A stretch of DNA of 64,000 nucleotides, taken from Streptomyces sp. PR69. GTDB taxonomy: Bacteria; Actinomycetota; Actinomycetes; Streptomycetales; Streptomycetaceae. Both the position numbers and the translations under genes were made by a program. Location: NCBI RefSeq assembly GCF_026420845.1, contig NZ_JAOWCB010000023.1, positions 36,405 through 100,404 on the forward strand, written 5' to 3'. The notes below the pieces were generated by a model. The model ran no database searches and was not told the origin of the DNA. It saw nothing but the letters and a program-made list of their open reading frames with translations. Of this stretch, positions 26,498 to 34,119 are shown piece after piece (position 1 is the first letter of the stretch; each line of letters begins with the position of its first letter).

Positions 26498-27787
26498 GTG
26501 CCGTCCATCGACGTCGTCGTAGCCCGGGAAATCCTGGACTCCCGAGGCAACCCCACGGTCGAGGTCGAGGTTGGCCTCGACGACGGCAGCACCGGCCGTG
26601 CTGCCGTTCCGTCCGGCGCCTCCACCGGTGCGTTCGAGGCTCTTGAGCTCCGCGACGGTGACCAGAACCGCTACCAGGGCAAGGGCGTCGAGAAGGCCGT
26701 CCTCGCCGTCATCGAGCAGATCGGCCCGGAGCTCGTCGGCTACGACGCCACCGAGCAGCGCCTGATCGACCAGGCGATGTTCGACCTGGACGCCACCCCG
26801 GACAAGTCGTCCCTGGGCGCGAACGCCATCCTCGGCGTCTCCCTGGCCGTGGCCCACGCCGCCTCCGAGGCCTCCGACCTGCCGCTCTTCCGCTACCTCG
26901 GCGGCCCGAACGCGCACCTGCTGCCCGTTCCGATGATGAACATCCTCAACGGCGGCTCGCACGCCGACTCCAATGTGGACATCCAGGAGTTCATGATCGC
27001 TCCGATCGGCGCGGAGTCCTTCTCCGAGGCCCTGCGCTGGGGCACCGAGGTCTACCACACCCTGAAGAAGGTCCTGAAGCAGAAGGGCCTGTCCACCGGT
27101 CTCGGCGACGAGGGCGGCTTCGCCCCGAACCTCGACTCCAACCGCGCCGCCCTCGACCTCATCCTTGAGGCGATCAAGGAGGCCGGCTACACCCCCGGCC
27201 GCGACATCGCGCTGGCGCTCGACGTCGCCGCGTCCGAGTTCTACAAGGACGGCTCGTACGAGTTCGAGGGCAAGTCCCGCTCGGCCGCCGAGATGACCGA
27301 GTACTACGCGGAGCTCGTCGAGGCCTACCCGCTCGTCTCCATCGAGGACCCGCTCTTCGAGGACGACTGGGACGGCTGGAAGACCATCACCGAGAAGCTC
27401 GGCTCCAAGGTCCAGCTGGTCGGCGACGATCTGTTCGTCACCAACCCCGAGCGGCTCGCCCGCGGCATCGACGAGGCCGCCGCCAACGCCCTGCTCGTCA
27501 AGGTCAACCAGATCGGCTCGCTGACCGAGACCCTGGACGCCGTCGAGCTGGCCCAGCGCAACGGCTTCAAGTGCATGATGTCCCACCGTTCCGGCGAGAC
27601 CGAGGACGTCACCATCGCCGACCTGGCCGTCGCCACCAACTGCGGCCAGATCAAGACCGGCGCCCCGGCCCGCTCGGAGCGCGTCGCCAAGTACAACCAG
27701 CTGCTGCGCATCGAGGAGATCCTCGACGACGCCGCGGTGTACGCCGGCCGCAGCGCCTTCCCGCGGTTTCGCTTTGCGGACCATTAA
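26498..27787 (+). CDS. eno: Enolase
   Basis: A 429-residue glycolytic enolase (2-phosphoglycerate to phosphoenolpyruvate), cytoplasmic. SGASTGAFEALELRDGD is the mobile loop, catalytic Glu205 lies in GDEGGFAPN, the Mg ligands are in LALDVAASEF and SIEDPLFEDDW, and the catalytic Lys is in LLVKVNQIGSLTET followed by MMSHRSGETED. The GTG start at 26498 is chosen because GAAGGAG ends six bases upstream; the ATG two codons earlier abuts the ribosome site. The C-terminus SAFPRF is extended by five residues (RFADH) compared with the form I recall. Confidence 0.97.
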   Translation: MPSIDVVVAREILDSRGNPTVEVEVGLDDGSTGRAAVPSGASTGAFEALELRDGDQNRYQGKGVEKAVLAVIEQIGPELVGYDATEQRLIDQAMFDLDATPDKSSLGANAILGVSLAVAHAASEASDLPLFRYLGGPNAHLLPVPMMNILNGGSHADSNVDIQEFMIAPIGAESFSEALRWGTEVYHTLKKVLKQKGLSTGLGDEGGFAPNLDSNRAALDLILEAIKEAGYTPGRDIALALDVAASEFYKDGSYEFEGKSRSAAEMTEYYAELVEAYPLVSIEDPLFEDDWDGWKTITEKLGSKVQLVGDDLFVTNPERLARGIDEAAANALLVKVNQIGSLTETLDAVELAQRNGFKCMMSHRSGETEDVTIADLAVATNCGQIKTGAPARSERVAKYNQLLRIEEILDDAAVYAGRSAFPRFRFADH

Positions 27788-27794
27788 GCACAGC

Positions 27795-27832
27795 AAGGGC
27801 TGACACCCCGTATAAGGGCTGACACCCGTATA
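27795..27832 (+). repeat. Short tandem duplication after eno
   Basis: AAGGGCTGACACCCCGTAT is followed at once by AAGGGCTGACACCCGTATA: two copies of a 19-base unit differing by one C. It lies between the eno stop and its terminator. Confidence 0.7.
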
Positions 27833-27834
27833 TA

Positions 27835-27879
27835 CGTACGTCCCCGCACCCGGTCCCGTACCGTGTGCGGGGACGTACG
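27835..27879 (+). terminator. Enolase terminator
   Basis: A perfect 15-bp stem: CGTACGTCCCCGCAC (27835-27849) pairs with GTGCGGGGACGTACG (27865-27879) across a 15-base loop. It ends 22 bases before the divIC start. Confidence 0.88.
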
Positions 27880-27901
27880 CACGTGTCGAGGGAGGCGGAA
27901 C

Positions 27902-28387
27902 ATGGCCGCGAAGGACCGGGACCGGGACCGGTTCTCCACCGCGACCCGGATCCGGCTGCTCGGCGAGCAGACCGCCGCCCGCGTCTACCGCTCGCAGAGC
28001 CGCCGCCAGGCCCGCCGCTCCCGGCTCACCGGCCGGGCGGCCTTTCTGGCGCTCGTCCTCTGCACGCTGGTGGTGGCCCTCGCCTATCCGATGCGGCAGT
28101 ACGTCTCCCAGCGCGCCGACATCGCCGAGCAGGAGCGGCGCATGGACGAGGCACGCGAGCAGGTGGCCAGGCTCCGGGACGAGAAGGCGCGCCTCCAGGA
28201 CGACCAGTACATCCGGCGGCTGGCCCGTGAGCATCTGCACTATGTGATGCCGGGGGAGACCGCCTACACCATGATCGATCCGGCTGCCGAGGAGCGCCGC
28301 CGGGACGACGAGGGGGCGGCGGACCGCCCCTGGTACTCGAATGTCTGGGATGGGGTGGACCACGCGGACCGCCCCGCCCGGCAGTAG
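27902..28387 (+). CDS. divIC: Septum formation initiator (DivIC/FtsB family)
   Basis: A 161-residue bitopic division protein. The N-terminal basic cytoplasmic part is followed by a transmembrane helix at about residues 41-61 (AAFLALVLCTLVVALAYP) and an external coiled coil (about 68-105, EQERRMDEAREQVARLRDEK). The conserved IRRLAREHLHYVMPGE closes the family domain. FtsB/DivIC partners with FtsL and FtsQ/DivIB at the septum. The ATG at 27902 has GAGGGAGG upstream; an earlier GTG inside the eno terminator is rejected. Confidence 0.93.
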   Translation: MAAKDRDRDRFSTATRIRLLGEQTAARVYRSQSRRQARRSRLTGRAAFLALVLCTLVVALAYPMRQYVSQRADIAEQERRMDEAREQVARLRDEKARLQDDQYIRRLAREHLHYVMPGETAYTMIDPAAEERRRDDEGAADRPWYSNVWDGVDHADRPARQ

Positions 28388-28443
28388 CCCCCACCGCAAC
28401 CCACACACTGAGAAACCACCGCACCGAGAACCTTCAGGCAGGC

Positions 28444-28998
28444 ATGGAAACCCCTCCTCCCCACACCGAGCCGACCGAGCCCACCGCCGCGGACATCGCC
28501 GCCTTCGAGGCGCAGCTCGGCCGCCCGCCGCGCGGGCTGCGGACCATCGCGCACCGCTGCCCGTGCGGACAGCCGGATGTCGTCGAGACGGCGCCGCGGC
28601 TGCCCGACGGCACCCCGTTCCCGACGCTGTACTACCTGACCTGCCCGCGGGCCGCGTCGGCGATCGGCACCCTGGAGGCGAACGGGGTGATGAAGGAGAT
28701 GACCGAGCGGCTGGCTCAGGACCCGGAGCTGGCCGCCGCGTACCGCGCCGCACACGAGGACTACATCGCACGCCGCGACGCCATCGAGGTGCTGGAGAAC
28801 TTCCCCAGCGCGGGCGGCATGCCCGACCGGGTGAAGTGTCTGCACGTCCTGGTCGGCCACTCGCTGGCCGCCGGCCCCGGGGTGAACCCGCTGGGCGACG
28901 AGGCGATCGCGATGCTGCCCGAGTGGTGGGCGAAGGGCCCCTGCGTCACGCCCTGCACGGATGTCTCGGCCGACTCGGCGAGGGAGGCGGCGCAGTGA
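28444..28998 (+). CDS. DUF501 family protein
   Basis: A 184-residue protein of the conserved actinobacterial DUF501 family, always found between divIC and the exopolyphosphatase gene. Landmarks are FEAQLGRPPRG, HRCPCGQPDVV, LYYLTCPRA and DRVKCLHVLVGH with several conserved cysteines and a histidine, which could bind metal. Function unknown. The stop overlaps the next start as GTGA. Confidence 0.93.
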   Translation: METPPPHTEPTEPTAADIAAFEAQLGRPPRGLRTIAHRCPCGQPDVVETAPRLPDGTPFPTLYYLTCPRAASAIGTLEANGVMKEMTERLAQDPELAAAYRAAHEDYIARRDAIEVLENFPSAGGMPDRVKCLHVLVGHSLAAGPGVNPLGDEAIAMLPEWWAKGPCVTPCTDVSADSAREAAQ

Positions 28999-29921
28999 CC
29001 CGCGTGGCGGCCGTCGACTGCGGCACCAACTCCATCCGCCTCCTCGTCGCCGACGTGGACCCCGTGACCGGCCGACTGGTCGACCTGGACCGCCGGATGA
29101 CGATCGTCCGCCTCGGCCAGGGCGTCGACCGCACCGGACGCCTCGCCCCCGAGGCGCTGGAGCGCACCTTCGCCGCCTGCCGCGAGTACGCGGCGGTCAT
29201 CAAGGAGCACGGCGCGGAGAAGGTCCGCTTTGTGGCCACCTCCGCCTCGCGCGACGCCGAGAACCGCGACGCGTTCACACGCGGCGTGCTCGACATCCTC
29301 GGCGTCGAGCCCGAGGTGATCACCGGTGAGCAGGAGGCGGAGTTCTCCTTCACCGGCGCGACCCGTGAGCTGCCCGGCCATGAGGAGCGTCTTGTCGTCG
29401 ACATCGGCGGCGGCTCCACCGAGTTCGTCGTCGGCCACCGCCAAGTCGAGGCGGCGCGCTCCGTCGACATCGGCTGTGTACGGCTGACCGAACGGCACGC
29501 CCCGGACAGCCCGGCGACGCCCGAGCAGATCGCCGCCATCACCGCGGACATCGACGCGGCGCTCGACCTCGTCGAGGAGACGGTCCCGATCCGCGAGGCG
29601 CGAACCCTCGTCGGCCTCGCCGGCTCGGTGACCACCGTGGCCGGGATCGCGCTCGGCCTGGACACCTATGTCTCCTCCGCGATCCACCACTCCCGGATCT
29701 CCTTCGAGGACGTCGAGCGGATCACCGGCGAGCTGCTGCACTCCACACACGACGAGCGGGCCGCGATCGGCGTGCTGCACCCCGGCCGGGTGGATGTGAT
29801 CGGCGCGGGGGCGCTCGTCCTGCTGCAGATCATGAAGCGGATCGGGGTGCGGGAGGTCGTGGTCAGCGAGCACGACATCCTCGACGGGATAGCGATCAAG
29901 GCGGCAGAGGGCGCCGCGTAG
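28995..29921 (+). CDS. ppx: Ppx/GppA exopolyphosphatase family
   Basis: A 308-residue ASKHA-fold phosphatase acting on polyphosphate and/or pppGpp. The phosphate-1 loop is AAVDCGTNSIRLL, the phosphate-2 loop VVDIGGGSTEFV, and the adenosine region VGLAGSVTTVAGIAL. The length is the short Rv0496/Ppx1-like form without the HD-like extension of E. coli Ppx. GTG start coupled to DUF501. Its last about 45 bases are duplicated at 30,573, beyond the toxin-antitoxin genes. Confidence 0.92.
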   Translation: MTRVAAVDCGTNSIRLLVADVDPVTGRLVDLDRRMTIVRLGQGVDRTGRLAPEALERTFAACREYAAVIKEHGAEKVRFVATSASRDAENRDAFTRGVLDILGVEPEVITGEQEAEFSFTGATRELPGHEERLVVDIGGGSTEFVVGHRQVEAARSVDIGCVRLTERHAPDSPATPEQIAAITADIDAALDLVEETVPIREARTLVGLAGSVTTVAGIALGLDTYVSSAIHHSRISFEDVERITGELLHSTHDERAAIGVLHPGRVDVIGAGALVLLQIMKRIGVREVVVSEHDILDGIAIKAAEGAA

Positions 29922-29971
29922 CCGTTCGGCGGCAAGCTTTCGGCAGGCGACGGCGGCGGCGTGGCGGCGTG

Positions 29972-30241
29972 CTACAGGTTGCGGTAGACGTCCCGCCGGT
30001 CGCCCACCTTGACGACGAGGATGATGAGTTCGCCATCGTTGATCCGGTAGGCGACCCGGTAGCTTCCGACCCGGAGCCGGTAGAGCCCCGACGGGCCGGT
30101 GAGCTTTTTGATGTCGGCGTCCTCGCGATACGGGTCGTCGCCGAGCGCGGTCAGCGCGGCCAGGATGCGCATGGCGTCGGGTCGGCTGATGGACCGGAGC
30201 TGCCGCTGCGCTGCCGTGGTGAACCTGAAGGCGTACTTCAC
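29972..30241 (-). CDS. RelE/ParE-type toxin
   Basis: An 89-residue RelE-superfamily toxin, a predicted ribosome-dependent mRNA interferase. Family landmarks are IKKLTGPSGLYRLRVGSYRV and VGDRRDVYR, with the basic residues and terminal Tyr expected for RelE catalysis; the usual GHR is GDR here. The GTG start overlaps the antitoxin stop as GTGA. It faces the ppx gene tail-to-tail across 50 bases. A decayed copy of part of this gene lies at about 30,646-30,697. Confidence 0.92.
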   Translation of the reverse strand: MKYAFRFTTAAQRQLRSISRPDAMRILAALTALGDDPYREDADIKKLTGPSGLYRLRVGSYRVAYRINDGELIILVVKVGDRRDVYRNL

Positions 30242-30510
30242 GCCGCTTCGCCGTCCTGCTCGGTGAACAGGTCTGCCAGCAGTTCCGCCATCGTCACTGT
30301 GGGGCCGCCCTCGGCCAGGACGGCTTCGGCTTCGCGCGCCAACATGACGTCGGCCGCTTCCTCCAGCGCTTCAAAGTCCGCGATCGGGACAACGGCGGCC
30401 ACCGGAGCGCCGTTGCGAGTGATTACGGTCGGAACGCCCTCCTCAGCCCGGTTGATGTGGTCGGCGAGGTGCGCGCGGGCTTCCCGCACGGTCACGGTGT
30501 TCTCACTCAT
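30238..30510 (-). CDS. Phd/YefM-type antitoxin
   Basis: A 90-residue antitoxin. The N-terminal DNA-binding Phd/YefM fold is clear (VTVREARAHLADHINRAEEG, VITRNGAPVAAVVPI), and the acidic C-terminal tail should wrap and inhibit the RelE partner. It is the first gene of the pair, and an imperfect palindrome sits directly upstream, consistent with conditional autorepression. Confidence 0.92.
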   Translation of the reverse strand: MSENTVTVREARAHLADHINRAEEGVPTVITRNGAPVAAVVPIADFEALEEAADVMLAREAEAVLAEGGPTVTMAELLADLFTEQDGEAA

Positions 30511-30518
30511 GAAGTCAG

Positions 30519-30538
30519 TGTACGCATTTACGTGTACA
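30519..30538 (-). promoter_or_regulatory. Toxin-antitoxin operator
   Basis: An imperfect inverted repeat with arms TGTAC (30519-30523) and GTACA (30534-30538), about nine bases before the antitoxin ATG, in an AT-rich patch. Phd/YefM antitoxins typically bind such TGTACA-type sites. Confidence 0.6.
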
Positions 30539-30572
30539 CATGGTTCGATCCGGCGAGTCGCGTTCGTGGGAG

Positions 30573-30697
30573 ATCCTCGACGGGGTAGCGATCAAGGCGG
30601 CAGAGGGCGTCGCATAGCCGTTCGGCGACAGGCTTCGGCGGGCAACCCGGTAGCCTCCGGCCCGGAGCCGGCAGCGCCCCGACGGGCTGGCTGAGAA
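30573..30697. repeat. Decayed duplicate of ppx tail plus relE fragment
   Basis: 30573-30647 repeats the ppx 3' end and following spacer (29877-29951) with about eight differences in 75 bases, almost all transitions. 30641-30697 repeats part of relE (30049-30105). The two source segments are 104 bases apart in the intact copy, and each ends or begins at AGGCGAC (29945-29951 and 30049-30055), so the second copy appears to have lost the intervening DNA between these 7-base repeats. Confidence 0.85.
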
Positions 30698-30702
30698 AAC
30701 TT

Positions 30703-30718
30703 CGTGAAGTTCTTCACA
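30703..30718 (+). promoter_or_regulatory. Probable Rex (NADH-sensing) operator
   Basis: CGTGAAGTTCTTCACA has the form GTGAA-N4-TTCAC and matches the known S. coelicolor Rex site TGTGAACGCGTTCACA at all arm positions except the first base. It lies 308 bases before ndh, a type II NADH dehydrogenase gene and a fitting Rex target. Confidence 0.7.
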
Positions 30719-31026
30719 AGGAAATGGCCCCCGAGGGGTGGCATGGAGGGCCTAAGGGCCCGCTCCGCGGGGCCGTTGGCCCCTCCCGCTCGTCCGTTCT
30801 GGGCTACCCGGCGCGCAACGGCGGTGTGAACCTGTCAGCTGGTCCCCTGGGGGATGCCCCTTAGGGGCCAGCTCACAAGGGGTGCCCAACGTTCTGCGTT
30901 GCACCGTGGTTCCCCATTGCTGCCATGACCTCCGTCACGCGGGCCGCGCAGTGTAGCAGAGCAGGCTCGACATCTTGTGAAGGGGCTCACGAGCGGCCCC
31001 CGGGAGGGGGGTGGATACTCGATGGC
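30719..31026 (+). promoter_or_regulatory. Long ndh leader with hairpin
   Basis: The 308-base stretch before ndh has no coding potential. It contains GC-rich hairpins around GGGCCC (30757-30780) and a strong stem AGCTGGTCCCCT (30837-30848) against AGGGGCCAGCT (30863-30873). A leader of this length is unusual for the genome. Confidence 0.5.
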
Positions 31027-32412
31027 ATGAGCACCACGGAGCGTCCCCGGATCCTCGTAGTAGGCGGTGGGTACGTAGGCCTGTACGCAGCCCGACGCAT
31101 TCTCAAGAAGATGCGGTACGGCGAGGCGACCGTCACGGTCGTCGACCCGCGCTCGTACATGACGTACCAGCCCTTCCTCCCCGAAGCCGCCGCCGGCAGC
31201 ATCTCGCCGCGGCATGTCGTCGTCCCGCTGCGACGCGTGCTGCCCAAGGCGGAGGTGCTCACCGGCCGGGTCACCACCATCGACCAGGACCGGAAGGTCG
31301 CCACCATCGCGCCGCTGGTCGGCGAGGCGTATGAGCTGCCGTTCGACTACCTGGTCATCGCGCTGGGCGCGGTCTCCCGCACCTTCCCGATCCCCGGCCT
31401 CGCCGAGCAGGGCATCGGCATGAAGGGCATCGAGGAGGCCATCGGGCTGCGCAACCATGTGCTGGAGCAGCTGGACAAGGCCGACTCGACGACCGACGAG
31501 GAGGTCCGCCGCAAGGCGCTGACCTTCGTCTTCGTGGGCGGCGGCTTCGCCGGCGCGGAGACCATCGGCGAGGTGGAGGACCTGGCGCGGGATGCGGCCA
31601 AGTACTACGCCAACGTCAAGCGCGAGGACATGCGCTTCATCCTCGTCGACGCCGCTGACAAGATCCTGCCCGAGGTGGGCCCCAAGCTCGGCAAGTACGG
31701 CAAGGAGCACCTTGAGGGCCGCGGCGTCGAGGTCTACCTCCAGACCTCCATGGACTCCTGCGTGGACGGCCATGTGGTGCTGAAGAACGGCCTGGAGGTC
31801 GACTCCAACACCATCGTGTGGACCGCGGGCGTCAAGCCCAACCCGGCGCTCGCCCGCTTCAACCTGCCGCTGGGCCCGCGCGGCCATGTCGACTGCGCGC
31901 CGACGCTCCAGGTGCAGGGCACCGACTACATCTGGGCCGCGGGCGACAACGCCCAGGTCCCGGACCTGGTCGGCCGCAAGGCGGGCAACGAGAACGCCTG
32001 GTGCCCGCCGAACGCCCAGCACGCGCTCCGTCAGGCCAAGGTCCTCGGCGACAACGTGATCTCCGGCATGCGGGGCTTCCCCCAGAAGGAGTACAGCCAC
32101 GCCAACAAGGGCGCGGTGGCCGGGCTCGGCCTGCACAAGGGCGTCGCGATGATCGTCATGGGCAAGATGAAGATCAAGCTCAAGGGCCGGCTCGCCTGGT
32201 ATATGCACCGCGGCTACCACGGCATGGCCATGCCGACCTGGAACCGCAAGATCCGCGTCTTCGCCGACTGGACGCTGGCGATGTTCCTCAAGCGCGAGGT
32301 CGTCTCGCTCGGCGCGATCGAGTCCCCGCGCGAGGAGTTCTACGAGGCGGCCAAGCCGGCCCCGGCCGCCCCGGCCGCCGCCGCCAAGCCGGAGAAGGCC
32401 AAGGCCTCCTGA
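31027..32412 (+). CDS. ndh: Type II NADH dehydrogenase
   Basis: A 461-residue peripheral-membrane NADH:quinone oxidoreductase (non-proton-pumping). The FAD-binding ILVVGGGYVGLYAAR at the start, the NADH-binding FVFVGGGFAGAET near residue 165 and the late YIWAAGDNAQVPD are diagnostic. AWCPPNAQHALRQ is the typical NDH-2 quinone-side stretch. The C-terminal 20 residues are Ala/Pro/Lys-rich. The upstream Rex-like operator suggests induction when the NADH/NAD ratio rises. A strong terminator follows. Confidence 0.95.
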   Translation: MSTTERPRILVVGGGYVGLYAARRILKKMRYGEATVTVVDPRSYMTYQPFLPEAAAGSISPRHVVVPLRRVLPKAEVLTGRVTTIDQDRKVATIAPLVGEAYELPFDYLVIALGAVSRTFPIPGLAEQGIGMKGIEEAIGLRNHVLEQLDKADSTTDEEVRRKALTFVFVGGGFAGAETIGEVEDLARDAAKYYANVKREDMRFILVDAADKILPEVGPKLGKYGKEHLEGRGVEVYLQTSMDSCVDGHVVLKNGLEVDSNTIVWTAGVKPNPALARFNLPLGPRGHVDCAPTLQVQGTDYIWAAGDNAQVPDLVGRKAGNENAWCPPNAQHALRQAKVLGDNVISGMRGFPQKEYSHANKGAVAGLGLHKGVAMIVMGKMKIKLKGRLAWYMHRGYHGMAMPTWNRKIRVFADWTLAMFLKREVVSLGAIESPREEFYEAAKPAPAAPAAAAKPEKAKAS

Positions 32413-32446
32413 CGCTGACGCCTCCGCGCTTCTCCTGAGCCTGCAG

Positions 32447-32482
32447 AAGGGCCGCCCGCCATCCGTGGTGCGGGCGGCCCTT
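32447..32482 (+). terminator. ndh terminator
   Basis: A perfect 13-bp stem AAGGGCCGCCCGC (32447-32459) with GCGGGCGGCCCTT (32470-32482) and a 10-base loop, 34 bases after ndh. Confidence 0.9.
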
Positions 32483-32491
32483 CCGCATATA

Positions 32492-32605
32492 TGCGTCATA
32501 TGTGCGTCATATGTGCGGCATGTGCGCGGCGGATGGCGGCAGCAGCCCTGCGGTGCATTGCGTGGTGGGTACATATATTTTGCCATGGCATTGCGTAGTG
32601 GCGGG
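32492..32605 (+). repeat. AT-rich tandem and direct repeats upstream of cfa
   Basis: TGCGTCATATG occurs twice in tandem (32492-32502, 32503-32513) and is followed by TGCGGCATG. Further on, GCATTGCGTGGTGGG (32555) recurs as GCATTGCGTAGTGGCGGG (32588), flanking GTACATATATTTTGCC. These AT-rich elements stand out and are plausible promoter/operator parts for the next gene. Confidence 0.6.
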
Positions 32606-32707
32606 AAGCACGGACAGTGGTCGGATTGTTTTCCGTAAGGCACCGCGACCCGTGCCCCGGCGCACGGCAGGCGGTGCGGACCGGAACCACCGTCACGGAG
32701 GTGTGCC

Positions 32708-34009
32708 ATGGCCGACGCCGCGATGCGGCTGACCAGTCTTGCCGAGGAACTGCTGGGGGGCCCGCTCCCGATGAGGGTGAGGGCCTGGGACGGAAGCGAG
32801 TCCGGGCCCGCGGGGGCGCCCACGCTCGTCGTACGGCACCGGAGGGCCCTGCGCCGGTTCCTGTGGCGGCCCGGAGAGCTGGGGCTCGCCCGGGCCTGGG
32901 TCGCCGGTGACATCGACATCGAGGGGGATCTGTACAAGGCCCTCGACCTGCTGTCGGGCGTGGTGTGGGAGCGGGGCGACGCACCCCGCGGGGGCGTCCT
33001 GCGTGCCGCCCGCGACCCCCGTCTGCGCTCCGCGGCCGCCGCGCTGCTGAAGGAGGGCGGTACGCTGCCGCCCCCGCCCCCACCGCCCGAAGAGGTCCGC
33101 CGCCGGTCCGGGCCGCTGCACACCAAGACCCGCGACCGCCAGGCGATCAGCCACCACTACGACGTCGGCAACGACTTCTACGAGCTGGTCCTCGGGCCCT
33201 CCATGGTCTACTCGTGCGCCTACTGGGGCGAGAAGGAGACCGCCGGACTCGCGGACGCCCAGCGCGCCAAGCTCGACCTCGTCTGCCGCAAGCTCGCCCT
33301 CCGCGAAGGCGGCCGGCTGCTCGACGTCGGCTGCGGCTGGGGCTCCATGGCCCTGCACGCCGCCCGCGAGTACGGCGCACAGGTCGTCGGCGTCACCCTC
33401 AGCACCGAGCAGGCCGCCTACGCCCGCAAGCGCATCGCGGAGGAGGGCCTGGCCGACCGGATCGAGATCCGGGTCCAGGACTACCGGGACGTCCGCGACG
33501 GCCCGTATGACGCGATCTCCTCCATCGGCATGGCGGAACACGTCGGCCAGGTCCGCTACCGCGAGTACGCCGACCGGCTGTTCACCCTGCTCAAGCCCGG
33601 CGGTCGGCTGCTCAACCACCAGATCGCCCGCCGTCCGGAGAAGGACGAAGCGGCGTACCACGTGGATGAGTTCATCGACCGCTATGTCTTCCCGGACGGG
33701 GAGCTCGCCCCCCTCGGCCGCACCGTCGGCGCGCTGGAGGACGCCGGCTTCGAGGTCCGCGACGTCGAGGCGATCCGCGAGCACTACGCCCGTACGCTCC
33801 GCGCATGGGTCGCCAACCTGGAGGGCGGCTGGGACGAGGCCGTACGTCTCACCTCGCCCGGCCGCGCCCGCGTCTGGCGGCTCTATATGGCCGCCTCCGC
33901 CCTGTCCTTCGAACGCAACCGGATCGGCGTCAACCAGATCCTCGCCGTGAAGACCCCGGACACCGGCGCCTCCGGCATGCCCCTGCGTTCCCGCACCTGG
34001 GCCGAATGA
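32708..34009 (+). CDS. Cyclopropane-fatty-acyl-phospholipid synthase family
   Basis: A 433-residue SAM-dependent CFA synthase-like protein that would modify unsaturated acyl chains of membrane lipids. The N-terminal lipid-binding part is followed by ISHHYDVGNDFYELVLG, the SAM motif LLDVGCGWGSMALHAA, GVTLSTEQ and SSIGMAEHVG (substrate/bicarbonate-site region), then RIGVNQ-type C-terminal residues. A seven-proline run sits at about residue 120. GGAGG precedes the ATG. A cyclopropane or methyl-transfer product cannot be told apart from sequence. Confidence 0.88.
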   Translation: MADAAMRLTSLAEELLGGPLPMRVRAWDGSESGPAGAPTLVVRHRRALRRFLWRPGELGLARAWVAGDIDIEGDLYKALDLLSGVVWERGDAPRGGVLRAARDPRLRSAAAALLKEGGTLPPPPPPPEEVRRRSGPLHTKTRDRQAISHHYDVGNDFYELVLGPSMVYSCAYWGEKETAGLADAQRAKLDLVCRKLALREGGRLLDVGCGWGSMALHAAREYGAQVVGVTLSTEQAAYARKRIAEEGLADRIEIRVQDYRDVRDGPYDAISSIGMAEHVGQVRYREYADRLFTLLKPGGRLLNHQIARRPEKDEAAYHVDEFIDRYVFPDGELAPLGRTVGALEDAGFEVRDVEAIREHYARTLRAWVANLEGGWDEAVRLTSPGRARVWRLYMAASALSFERNRIGVNQILAVKTPDTGASGMPLRSRTWAE

Positions 34010-34040
34010 CACCGCACCGAACGACACGGCGGTGACACGG

Positions 34041-34078
34041 CGGAGGACCGGGTCCCCTCCAGGGAGCCCGGCCCTCCG
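34041..34078. terminator. Bidirectional terminator between cfa and FtsX genes
   Basis: CGGAGGACCGGG (34041-34052) pairs with CCCGGCCCTCCG (34067-34078) over 11 of 12 positions. It lies between two convergent genes and could serve both strands. Confidence 0.7.
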
Positions 34079-34119
34079 TCACGACAGGCGTCGCGACAGG
34101 CGTCACAACGGACGTACGG

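Noticed and set aside
26303..28771. Minus-strand open frame of 822 codons opposite eno, divIC and DUF501
   Set aside because: It is a mirror of well-supported plus-strand genes and passes through two terminators; no family resemblance.
30835..33126. Long minus-strand open frame of 763 codons across ndh and cfa
   Set aside because: It runs antisense to two clear genes, has arginine/glycine-rich composition with no domain, and reflects GC-biased third positions.
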